Part shown: positions 43,928-50,942 of the stretch, piece by piece
Numbering within the stretch: position 1 is the stretch's first letter
Layout: each line of letters opens with the position of its first letter
NCBI GenBank assembly: GCA_022641735.1
Contig: JALCDQ010000005.1
Location: forward strand, 62,001 to 126,000
Origin: Prevotella sp.
GTDB lineage: Bacteria; Bacteroidota; Bacteroidia; Bacteroidales; Bacteroidaceae
DNA length: 64,000 bases
Reading direction: 5' to 3'
Translations under genes and position numbers: made by a program
Notes under the pieces: generated by a model
What the model was told of the DNA's origin: nothing
What the model saw: only the letters and a program-made list of their open reading frames with translations
The model's database searches: none

Positions 43928-45382
43928 TTATTTGCAAAAACTGCTTTCGCCCATAGCAGATCGTACACCTGCACTGCATCTAACAGCACAATTTTCCGTC
44001 AAGCTGTTGTTATATGCAACATTGCCACACATGCTGGCCAGATCTTCACAATTAGTATATGCATTCGTAATAGTAAGTGTGTATAAGCCAGTCGCACTAT
44101 CGTAGGCTTTTGAATAACCGCTTCCACTAAAAGTGCCGGAATTACTCCCCGTTGGGCCAGTAGCATAATCTTCAAAATAACTGTTATCCCCATTAGGATG
44201 AAAAATAATTGTAGTTGTAGTGGTTCCCGAAACTGTAAATAAAGTGGTTGGGCTTGTAAACTTACCTTTTATCGTATACGAAGTACTATTTAAAACGCAC
44301 TTTTTTACGAACTTGGCAGTATAGGTTGTAGCTCCTGTAATCGTCTGTCCAGACAAAGTGGCATTGGTCGTAAGTAGAGTGCCACTTGCATTGTACCATC
44401 CAACGAATAAATAGTAGGAGCTCGCACTTGCTGTCGAGCCTGCAGTCGTTCCGTTTGCAGCAACAGTTTCACTTCCTGAGGTTAAATTCCCTCCTGTTGC
44501 CGAAACAATTCCGTCCGTCATAATATTGTAGGTAACAGCGTAAGACGTTGGCGTGTTAGTTCCGAAAGTTCCAGTATACTGATATATGCATCCGCCTGTA
44601 GCATTCGTTACCAAAGAACCTGACGGAACAGTATAAAAGCGATCCCCATGATCCCCATATAACCCCATATCTGTCATTGTTGTACCTTCAGGGATTGGCA
44701 TGATACTTTGTTTACCCCAGATATTCAATCCTTGCAAACTTGTTGCCGTTATCTTGCCATCCTTGGGATTCATCGTATATGAATTGTCTGATGATGCGAT
44801 ATTAGCAGTGATATATGCATGAGTATAAGTTGATCTGGTCGCATTTATTGTCAAATTCAAATATACATAAGCAAAACGATGTTTCAGTGTAAAACTGTTA
44901 TTATTCACTTCTGCTTGAGCAAAAATAAAATTCTTTGTACTGTTAAGGTCACTCAACCCATGTACAGAAGTGTCTCCACCTTGTCCTGTAGGTACAGAAG
45001 AGAGGGTCGTAGAATTGCTTGTACCTATTGTCAGCGTAGTTTTGCTTGCTGGATACGTCACATATTTAGGAGTTCCAGACAGAGAACCGGTAAATGAGCC
45101 ATCATTACTGCCGCCACCTGCCGCCAACGACATCGTTCCGATATATTTTCCGTCAATGTCCCATACGTCTATCTTGTCACCTGTTTCCCATTTGAACTTG
45201 CCTTTTAATGTGGTGCTACCGTCATAGGCCATTCTCGTTGCATTGGCATCAGTGAACTGTCCCATAGAACCAGTCAGCGTATACTCTTTGGCTGTCCAGC
45301 TTTCTGATATGTCTGATGCGCAGCCTGAAAACAAACATGCCATGAACACGGTAGCTGCGGTCAATATGATATTTCTTTTCAT
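43928..45382 (-). CDS. cysteine-rich C-terminus lipoprotein with InlB-like region (module A)
   Basis: 484 residues. Lipobox in MKRNIILTAATVFMACLFSGC. N-terminal fimbrillin-like part: KEYTLTGSMGQFTDANATRM, GKFKWETGDKIDVWDIDGKY, FTLKHRFAYVYLN. A beta repeat with SYYLFVGWYNASG precedes the end. The last 40 residues hold C-x6-C-x12-C-x3-C-x13-C, the same pattern as the 33899 protein. Paralogue of that protein by the shared start, middle and end. Confidence 0.8.
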   Translation of the reverse strand: MKRNIILTAATVFMACLFSGCASDISESWTAKEYTLTGSMGQFTDANATRMAYDGSTTLKGKFKWETGDKIDVWDIDGKYIGTMSLAAGGGSNDGSFTGSLSGTPKYVTYPASKTTLTIGTSNSTTLSSVPTGQGGDTSVHGLSDLNSTKNFIFAQAEVNNNSFTLKHRFAYVYLNLTINATRSTYTHAYITANIASSDNSYTMNPKDGKITATSLQGLNIWGKQSIMPIPEGTTMTDMGLYGDHGDRFYTVPSGSLVTNATGGCIYQYTGTFGTNTPTSYAVTYNIMTDGIVSATGGNLTSGSETVAANGTTAGSTASASSYYLFVGWYNASGTLLTTNATLSGQTITGATTYTAKFVKKCVLNSTSYTIKGKFTSPTTLFTVSGTTTTTIIFHPNGDNSYFEDYATGPTGSNSGTFSGSGYSKAYDSATGLYTLTITNAYTNCEDLASMCGNVAYNNSLTENCAVRCSAGVRSAMGESSFCK

Positions 45383-45423
45383 TTCATTTTAATTTTAATT
45401 ATTTTAAAATTCACACATTATTG

Positions 45424-46521
45424 TTAGTGAGTACCAAGATCAACTGTGACTTGTGTCGAAGAATTTGCGTTGCCGTTAGTTTCAGGTACTACACCTTTAC
45501 TAGTCTTCAGATAATAACGTACCAAATTACCTTTGCCATTGGTGATAGTAAAAGCATCTGAACGTGTTACAGTCACGCATTTGGTTACAGTACCATTTAC
45601 AAACGTAGCTACTATCGTGTATTCAGCTGATGCTACAGGAGGGACACTCATGTATACGCTGAAGCTTTGGTCTTTCATAACATTGGCATCTACTATTTGT
45701 ATGCCGCTGCCAGTCCCCTTGGTGTCAAGTGAATATTTTGCGGTGGTACTTCCAAATGTAAGACTACTATAGCCTGATACGGCGGTAAGGTCGATACCGT
45801 TTGTAACTGCACCTGTAGCCATCGTTCCACTTGTCGGTGTCATGGTGATACCTGTCAGATAATATCCGTCGAGCGTTGCATCATCACGAATGATGTTGAA
45901 CTCGGCAACAGGCAACAGACGCCTCATCATCATAGAAATTTTTAAATCAGCAGGACGCGTAAAATTTGAACCAACATCCCACATGAAGTTGTAATTAGCA
46001 GCCTCTGAAGTCCAAACATTCGGATTCTTTTGAGTCTGGGTACTGCTCAATGTAAACGGAATACTGTTTTTACTTGTCGCAGCTGCATTATATGGATAAT
46101 ACACATAAAAATTATATAGAGATGCAAAGTGTATTGCATCTGGTGTATTATCAAATCCAATCATATCGGTTTGAGATAGAGTACCTTCTATCACACCTTC
46201 CTGCGCAAATCGATTCGTATAAGTATGTCCTTTATAAACAAAAGAATTGTAGTAGGTGAACTTTGCATTTGTTTTACCTTTTGCAATAAAGGTGCCTGAT
46301 TTCGTTTCATCCCATTCAGATACTATTCCAAGGTTATCACCATCTACCCATGTGTTAACCAAATCATAACTCATGGAATTACGTGTGATTGAAGTGTTGT
46401 CATAGATGAAAACGGGATCAATTTTAGAATCCGTTGTTACTTTGTTCGCAATATCATCATTCGTGGTGCAGGATATGAAGGCTATTCCTGCAAGGGCTAT
46501 AATGATTAATTGTTTTTTCAT
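45424..46521 (-). CDS. fimbrillin-family lipoprotein (module A)
   Basis: 365 residues. Lipobox in LIIIALAGIAFISCTTND. Two fimbrillin (Mfa-like) domains: ITRNSMSYDLVNTWVDGDNL and FYVYYPYNAAATSKNSIPF in the first, MMRRLLPVAEFNIIRDDATL and SFSVYMSVPPVASAEYTIVA in the second. No extra C-terminal domain, which makes it the most typical fimbrillin of the array and a candidate for the main shaft or anchor subunit of a type V-like pilus. No fimbrial assembly gene (Mfa2-like anchor) can be assigned with confidence. Confidence 0.82.
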   Translation of the reverse strand: MKKQLIIIALAGIAFISCTTNDDIANKVTTDSKIDPVFIYDNTSITRNSMSYDLVNTWVDGDNLGIVSEWDETKSGTFIAKGKTNAKFTYYNSFVYKGHTYTNRFAQEGVIEGTLSQTDMIGFDNTPDAIHFASLYNFYVYYPYNAAATSKNSIPFTLSSTQTQKNPNVWTSEAANYNFMWDVGSNFTRPADLKISMMMRRLLPVAEFNIIRDDATLDGYYLTGITMTPTSGTMATGAVTNGIDLTAVSGYSSLTFGSTTAKYSLDTKGTGSGIQIVDANVMKDQSFSVYMSVPPVASAEYTIVATFVNGTVTKCVTVTRSDAFTITNGKGNLVRYYLKTSKGVVPETNGNANSSTQVTVDLGTH

Positions 46522-46543
46522 CTTCTTTAATTTTTAAATGACA

Positions 46544-46711
46544 CTAGTTTTCATTTTCTTCTTCAGTTTCTTCAGAGAAAAAATCGTTCTTCTTAGCTCC
46601 TCCTGGAAACAGTGGATCCACACTTCCAGCCAAAAGTTTTGATTCAGATTCCATTCTGTAATTTTTCATTTCCGGTTTTAAATACTTTTTTGTTATCATT
46701 TTTTGTACCAT
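46544..46711 (-). CDS. small module-leading peptide (module A)
   Basis: 55 residues: MVQKMITKKYLKPEMKNYRM, then ESESKLLAGSVDPLFPGGAK and an acidic end (KNDFFSEETEEENEN). It has KKYLKP, LLAGS, PGGAKKN and the acidic tail, the full plan of the family. A second ATG at 46699 is possible (51 residues). It is the first peptide of the array, 22 nt before the fimbrillin gene. Confidence 0.7.
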   Translation of the reverse strand: MVQKMITKKYLKPEMKNYRMESESKLLAGSVDPLFPGGAKKNDFFSEETEEENEN

Positions 46712-46831
46712 TTTATTAAAAATTTTAATTAACTTATTCTTTAAATTCTTATCAATTGAAATAAAAGAAAATCTCAGGTTATATATTTCTTTTTTAAAAT
46801 CACATTCTATTTCTTTGACCTTCTTCTATTT

Positions 46832-46858
46832 TCACATGTGAACTTGAGTACCTGTGAG
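46832..46858. repeat. inter-module hairpin, copy 7 (degenerate)
   Basis: TCACATGTGAACTTGAGTA followed by CCTGTGA. The TCACA/TGTGA arms pair with one mismatch; the loop is diverged. It lies before module A. Confidence 0.4.
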
Positions 46859-47089
46859 ATAAATCAGGGATGCTCTTATTTCTGAATCTATTGTCACATA
46901 ATATTTTATAAGTTGCTTTTTTATATAAACTTATAAGAACATACCGAAAATTCAGATATTTTCCGGTAATCTAAGATGTACAACTGTCGCTGATGTTCAA
47001 CGATTGTTTGTTCTTCCATTTTTTCTTCTCTTTTTTCATATACTTTTTATTTATAATATTTATAAAATTTTTTCCAAAACCGGACTTCA

Positions 47090-47310
47090 TTTCACAATGA
47101 AGCCGGATACCAAGTACTAAAACTCCCCGAAGGGAGAGTCGAATAATTATAAAATACTTTAATAGGCCACGCGCCGTCACAGCGCCCAAGGCCAAATCCT
47201 AAAATGTTCTCTCCGCTGAGAGAGTGTCTATAAATAATTACGTCATTAATTTCAAAAGTCTTTCTGTACTTTTCGTACACGTCTATAAGGCTAAATCCGT
47301 TATTCACGGA
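47090..47310 (-). ncRNA. multi-hairpin element, copy 3 of 3 (diverged)
   Basis: Same order of hairpins as copies 1 and 2 on the minus strand, but with different bases: CTCTC/GAGAG; GGCC arms enclosing GGGCGCTGTGACGGCGC; CTCCC TTCG GGGAG; CCGG-CTTCATT / AATGAAG-TCCGG. The core GGGCG(n)GTGACG and the order are kept while stem sequences change in pairs, which points to conserved RNA structure. It follows the small membrane protein at 47315. 46712-47089 otherwise holds only the degenerate hairpin above and no supported gene. Confidence 0.55.
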
Positions 47311-47314
47311 TATT

Positions 47315-47506
47315 TCACACTATAGCATACACCATGATGCAACCCGCAACGATTAATATCGCTACGAGAAACATCACTACCAACATCATATCAGCTTGTT
47401 TCCTTCCATGCTGATGCAATTTTAGAGTTCTTTTCGTAAAAAGGCTCGAGCTATGCTTAATTTCACGACCATAGCTTATGTCCGTATCATCCTCCTTTCT
47501 CTTCAT
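47315..47506 (-). CDS. small single-pass membrane protein, first gene of the array
   Basis: 63 residues: charged start (MKRKEDDTDISYGREIKHSS), basic patch TKRTLKLHQHGRKQ, then a C-terminal helix MMLVVMFLVAILIVAGCIMV. Same plan as the protein at 29586. It is the first gene downstream of the invertible segment; if the promoter there were flipped, its transcript would reach this ATG after about 170 nt. No promoter of its own is visible. Confidence 0.6.
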   Translation of the reverse strand: MKRKEDDTDISYGREIKHSSSLFTKRTLKLHQHGRKQADMMLVVMFLVAILIVAGCIMVYAIV

Positions 47507-47628
47507 AGCGTTGCCCTTTCTGTTTTTTTCATTTTTATGACGTTTTTTCTCACTAGCACTATCCTAACAATTTTGTCCTGCATACGGCAAAGCCTTATCT
47601 GCAGAGGATTTCAAGGTTATATCAAGCA

Positions 47629-47653
47629 CTCCACCTATTGGTAATAGGTGTAA
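47629..47653 (+). repeat. left recombination site of the invertible segment
   Basis: Arms CTCCACCTA and TAGGTGTAA flank the 7-bp spacer TTGGTAA. Bases 47632-47653 are a perfect 22-bp reverse complement of 47830-47851. Palindromic arms around a short asymmetric spacer are the usual form of tyrosine recombinase core sites; the spacer sets the orientation. Confidence 0.8.
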
Positions 47654-47829
47654 TGACGATAGTAACTCATTGAAATACAATGAGTTAAAGAAGAAAGTAA
47701 GCTGATTTTCCTAAATCAAGAACTCTTAAAAAAGAATAATTTAAAGAGTATTATTTATAAAAAAACTTGCGTATTTTAGAATAAAAATGTAAATTTGCGT
47801 CGTTATAAGGCACTGGTCTAGAGTCGGTG
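47654..47829. other. predicted invertible DNA segment (phase switch)
   Basis: 176 bp between two inverted 25-bp sites. It contains the 3' end of the recombinase gene (stop at 47751) and, on the opposite strand, a promoter at 47767-47797. After inversion the promoter would lie near 47686-47716 and read left into the surface-protein array. In the present state it reads right, antisense to the recombinase gene. Confidence 0.7.
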
Positions 47830-48914
47830 TTACACCTATTACCAATAGGTGTAACAGAAACTTCATTTAACACTTTTTCATTGGCTTCTGATACACTATT
47901 GTCATTAAGTCCTCTTATATATACATTTGTAATATCTGTCGATGAATGGCCCATTCCTTGCGAAATCACTGCCAGTGGAATATGGAGGGCATAGGAAAGG
48001 CTCGCCCAGGTATGCCGAGAGACATAAGAAGTAAGCGGAACATTCAATTTAACCATTTTGCCAATCTTCTTCAACAGGCGATTATGATAATTCAAGGCAG
48101 AACAATATTGCCGATAAGCAACGGCAGGGTCCTCACTTGTGATAATGGGAAACAGATGGTCGTTATTTTTCTGATAGTATCGTTTCATGATTTTCAGCAT
48201 CTCGGAGTTGAGCTCTACACATACTCGATTGCCCGTTTTCTGGCGATAATACTCTATTTTCCCATCCTTAATATGAGAATAGTTCATATTTGCCATATCG
48301 GCAAAAGCCATGCCTTGGGCGTAGATGCTGAAAAGAAACATGTCGCGTGCAAGGCAGAGCCGGGTGCCCACCTTCAGTTTCAGTTTTCCAATTTTCTTCA
48401 CCATGTCAGCCTCAATGGAGCGTTTTTCCGTTTTCACATGCCCTGTATGCGCGTCCAGGAATGGATGGTTGTCCTTTAGTTTGTGGTGCTTTACGGCTCT
48501 ATTATAGACAGAACGCAGTGAAGCCATGTAACAGGCACGGGTTGTCGGCTTCAGATTATGATGACACATCCATTTTTCAAAGCCTTTTACGAGGTCTTGC
48601 GTAATCAGATTCATGTCTATATCCTTATCTCCACAATATTTTCTGAACACCTTCACCGCCGTATGGCAATTGCCTGCAGTGCTGGCACTGATACTGCTAC
48701 CATTGCACTTATCAACTACACACTCTGAAAGCAATGGTTTAGGCTTAGGGTGCGCGGGACTAGATGGCGGTGTAGTGACAGGGGCTGCCACCACTTTTGG
48801 TAATAACTGATGCTCACTTATTGGAGCAGAGAAGTCCTGGAACTTCCTTTTTTCTAATGAGCTTGCAAACTGCCAATGGCCAAGTTGCATGCTGAATTTT
48901 ATTGATATTGTCAT
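47751..48914 (-). CDS. tyrosine recombinase (DNA invertase type)
   Basis: 387 residues (a second ATG is at residue 9). A proline-rich N-terminal linker, a SAM-like core-binding domain (about 85-160: LVKGFEKWMCHHNLKPTTRA), then the catalytic domain. Seen: SRHTWASLSYA (box II Arg/His region), GHSSTDITNVYIRGL (His and nucleophile Tyr). Box I reads FLFSIYAQGMAFADMANM, with Gln where many Bacteroidota relatives have Arg before GM. The right recombination site lies within the gene, at the codons for VTPIGNRCN, so the last 25 residues are inside the invertible segment. Members of this family flip adjacent promoters in Bacteroides. Divided from tRNA-Ser by a terminator. Confidence 0.88.
   Translation of the reverse strand: MTISIKFSMQLGHWQFASSLEKRKFQDFSAPISEHQLLPKVVAAPVTTPPSSPAHPKPKPLLSECVVDKCNGSSISASTAGNCHTAVKVFRKYCGDKDIDMNLITQDLVKGFEKWMCHHNLKPTTRACYMASLRSVYNRAVKHHKLKDNHPFLDAHTGHVKTEKRSIEADMVKKIGKLKLKVGTRLCLARDMFLFSIYAQGMAFADMANMNYSHIKDGKIEYYRQKTGNRVCVELNSEMLKIMKRYYQKNNDHLFPIITSEDPAVAYRQYCSALNYHNRLLKKIGKMVKLNVPLTSYVSRHTWASLSYALHIPLAVISQGMGHSSTDITNVYIRGLNDNSVSEANEKVLNEVSVTPIGNRCNTDSRPVPYNDANLHFYSKIRKFFYK
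47767..47797 (+). promoter_or_regulatory. promoter inside the invertible segment (now pointing away from the array)
   Basis: TTG at 47767-47769, 20 nt, TAAATTTG at 47790-47797: a good Bacteroidota promoter. Expected start near 47804. In this orientation it would make an antisense transcript through the recombinase gene and no transcript of the array. Confidence 0.7.
47830..47854 (-). repeat. right recombination site of the invertible segment
   Basis: Perfect arms TTACACCTA and TAGGTGTAA around the spacer TTACCAA, which is the reverse complement of the left spacer. It is inside the recombinase coding sequence. Confidence 0.8.
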
Positions 48915-48951
48915 ATAAAAAAGGTTTAACTACATAATAATTGATCGCCAG

Positions 48952-48959
48952 CAAAGATA
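48952..48959 (-). promoter_or_regulatory. likely -7 box of the recombinase gene
   Basis: TATCTTTG on the minus strand, about 38 nt before the ATG at 48914. The -33 element is weak (a TTTTG only about 10 nt away). 48960-49186 is AT-rich and I see nothing else there. Confidence 0.5.
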
Positions 48960-49186
48960 ACAATTTTTCCAAAATATGTATAATAATAATCTACATTTTT
49001 ATCGTTAATTATATAAGAATTTTTCATTTGTAACCTACTAGTTTACACATATCAAATAATTAGGCTCTTTTTCTGGAATCAATTTAAAGACGATTCATTT
49101 TCTAAACTAATAAGAATAGGAAAAACATAATCATAAGGATATAAATGAATAAAGAAATTCATATATGCTTAACATTATCATAGGAT

Positions 49187-49235
49187 ATAAAAAATGCTTG
49201 CAATCTTACTTTTTTGCAAGTAAAATTGCAAGCAT
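49187..49235 (-). terminator. terminator of tRNA-Ser
   Basis: ATGCTTGCAAT (49194-49204) pairs perfectly with ATTGCAAGCAT (49225-49235), and TTACTT/AAGTAA extend the stem inward. On the minus strand it runs into TTTTTTATAT. It isolates the tRNA from the recombinase gene. Confidence 0.85.
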
Positions 49236-49268
49236 TTAATTTAAATTACTGTAAATCAATGATTTCAG

Positions 49269-49356
49269 CGGAGAGACGGGGATTCGAACCCCGGAAACAC
49301 TTTGGGCGTTTACACGCTTTCCAGGCGTGCCTCTTCAACCACTCGAGCATCTCTCC
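49269..49356 (-). tRNA. tRNA-Ser (anticodon GGA)
   Basis: 88 nt including discriminator G. Acceptor GGAGAGA with TCTCTCC; D region GCTCGAGTGGTTGAAGAGGC; anticodon stem-loop ACGCC TGGAAA GCGTG-like with anticodon GGA; long variable arm typical of serine tRNA; T-arm CGGGG TTCGAAT CCCCG. CCA is not encoded. Its 3' end faces the recombinase, but no repeat of the tRNA end was found at the far end of the array. Confidence 0.95.
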
Positions 49357-49431
49357 TTAGAATTGTGGGTGCAAAAGTACGCTTTTTTTCTCGGATATCT
49401 GCTATTTATAGGGATATTTAAATTTCTTTAA

Positions 49432-50232
49432 TTATTCGAGTCTACCAAACAGACGTTCGACATTTTGGTTGGTTTGATTCGCAATCTCTTCATCATTCAC
49501 ACCATAACTCTCAGCTAACTGATGAAGAACATGGATGAGAAATGCACTCTCGTTACGCTCTCCACGATGAGGAACTGGCGCCATGTAAGGGCTGTCTGTT
49601 TCAAGGACAATACGATTCAAGGGTACTGAAGCAGGCAGGTCTTCCCGCAGATGACTGCTTTTGAAGGTGCTCACGCCACCGATGCCTAAACAGAAACGGT
49701 CGAATTTGAGATACTCTTGAGCCTCCTTCTGATTGCCAGTGAAGCAATGAAAAATGCCTCCTGGCAGGTCGTTCGCATAGGGTTTCATGATATGCAGCAG
49801 TTCGTTTTGGGCCTTGCGGCAATGGATGACTAGCGGCAACTGATATTCAACCGACCAACGCACTTGCTCCTCAAACGCTGCCAACTGCTCGTTTTCAAAT
49901 TCACGCGACCAATAAAAGTCAAGACCGCACTCGCCAATAGCGATATAAGGCGTGTCTTCAACTGATGGCTGTGAGAGCATAGCCTTCATCTGACAGAGCA
50001 CTTTCTGCCAATCGGCTTTTACCTCTTCAGGTTGTAAGCCAATCATCGGATAGAGATAATGAGGATATTGATGACAGACGGTCTGCATGGAAGCTATGGA
50101 CGCAAGGTTAATGGCTGGCAGAAAAATACGGCTTACACCAGCTTCGCGGGCACGAAGGATAACATCCGGCAAATCATCACGGAACTCCTCGCCATCAAGG
50201 TGAGCATGCGTATCAATGTAAAGAGGCTTCAT
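49432..50232 (-). CDS. tatD: TatD-family metal-dependent hydrolase
   Basis: 266 residues from the ATG at 50232 (MKPLYIDTHAHLDGEEF); the longer frame to 50304 is rejected because the metal motif HxH should be near the N-terminus. Metal ligands seen: THAHLD, IGECGLDFYW (Glu), VIHCRKA, GIFHCFTG and ETDSPYMAP (Asp). TatD proteins are cytosolic deoxyribonucleases of TIM-barrel fold. The start overlaps the end of the upstream gene by 20 nt, so the two are co-translated. Last gene of the tonB-prenyl synthase group. Confidence 0.93.
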   Translation of the reverse strand: MKPLYIDTHAHLDGEEFRDDLPDVILRAREAGVSRIFLPAINLASIASMQTVCHQYPHYLYPMIGLQPEEVKADWQKVLCQMKAMLSQPSVEDTPYIAIGECGLDFYWSREFENEQLAAFEEQVRWSVEYQLPLVIHCRKAQNELLHIMKPYANDLPGGIFHCFTGNQKEAQEYLKFDRFCLGIGGVSTFKSSHLREDLPASVPLNRIVLETDSPYMAPVPHRGERNESAFLIHVLHQLAESYGVNDEEIANQTNQNVERLFGRLE

Positions 50233-50911
50233 TGCGACGGTTATAATAAATGATGCCAAACTTGCGGCACTCGGCATAACGTACTTCAGGAGGTTCATTC
50301 TCAAAGTGCTTTTCTATCTGGTTCCACAGTTCCAGCAATATCTCATCAACTTCTGGACGTATCTTCTGTAATTCGGTAGCAGTCTGTTGTGCGTGTTCCT
50401 GAAGGGTCTGTTGTTGACGGTAAGCCTCAAGGAATATATCGTAGTGCGTGCTCACCATACCAATGGTAGGATTATAGATTGGCCGCCCACCTTTTTTGAT
50501 GCGGGCTTTCTCGCCATCGATGACTTTCTGTCCCCATTCTATGAGCCGTTCAGCATTTTTAAGATAGGGTAAAGAAGTAGCATTAACGCTAAGTCCATAG
50601 AGAGATAACTGCGACTTTTTGATTTCACCACGTTCACAACAAAGGAATAGCACTTGCAAAAAATGACTCACATACATCATCGCATTATGTTGTGGACGTT
50701 CAAGTTTTTCGCTATTACGTGATTGGGTACGCAAGTCCATGCGATATTGCTCGGTGGCAGTGAAAAGTTTGTCGTAAGCCGGTTGTGCCCGATTAAGCGT
50801 CTTCCAGTCGATAAACCGATTGCGCACGGTGTAAATATCATTATTATTGAGCAATGTCTTCAAGGCTTTCAGTCGAGCAGCATCGCTCTTTGGTAATCTT
50901 CGATATGGCAT
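50213..50911 (-). CDS. conserved-looking protein of unknown function
   Basis: 232 residues, no signal peptide or membrane segment. Mostly helical and rich in Q, R and E (for example QQQTLQEHAQQTATELQKIR). Segments such as RPQHNAMMYVSHFLQVLFLC and KGGRPIYNPTIGMVSTHYDI look well kept and might be family hallmarks, but I do not recognise the family. It sits between the prenyl synthase (31 nt upstream) and tatD (overlap of 20 nt), so it is a cytosolic protein of the same operon. Confidence 0.75.
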   Translation of the reverse strand: MPYRRLPKSDAARLKALKTLLNNNDIYTVRNRFIDWKTLNRAQPAYDKLFTATEQYRMDLRTQSRNSEKLERPQHNAMMYVSHFLQVLFLCCERGEIKKSQLSLYGLSVNATSLPYLKNAERLIEWGQKVIDGEKARIKKGGRPIYNPTIGMVSTHYDIFLEAYRQQQTLQEHAQQTATELQKIRPEVDEILLELWNQIEKHFENEPPEVRYAECRKFGIIYYNRRNEASLH

Positions 50912-50942
50912 ATATTCTTAGTATTAAGGACTTCGTTATCAT

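Noticed and set aside
46971..47039. 22-codon lysine-rich ORF (MKKEKKKWKNKQSLNISDSC...)
   Set aside because: It starts like a module peptide but lacks the LLxGS and acidic parts; could be a decayed peptide gene, but support is too thin.
47092..47307. 71-codon ORF after the small membrane protein
   Set aside because: It runs through the stems of the multi-hairpin element; the matching positions in the other two copies are not open, so I read it as RNA and not as a gene.
27000..49356. Genomic island integrated at tRNA-Ser
   Set aside because: A recombinase lies near the tRNA 3' end, but no copy of the tRNA end was found at the far border and there are no mobility genes; the recombinase fits better as an invertase.
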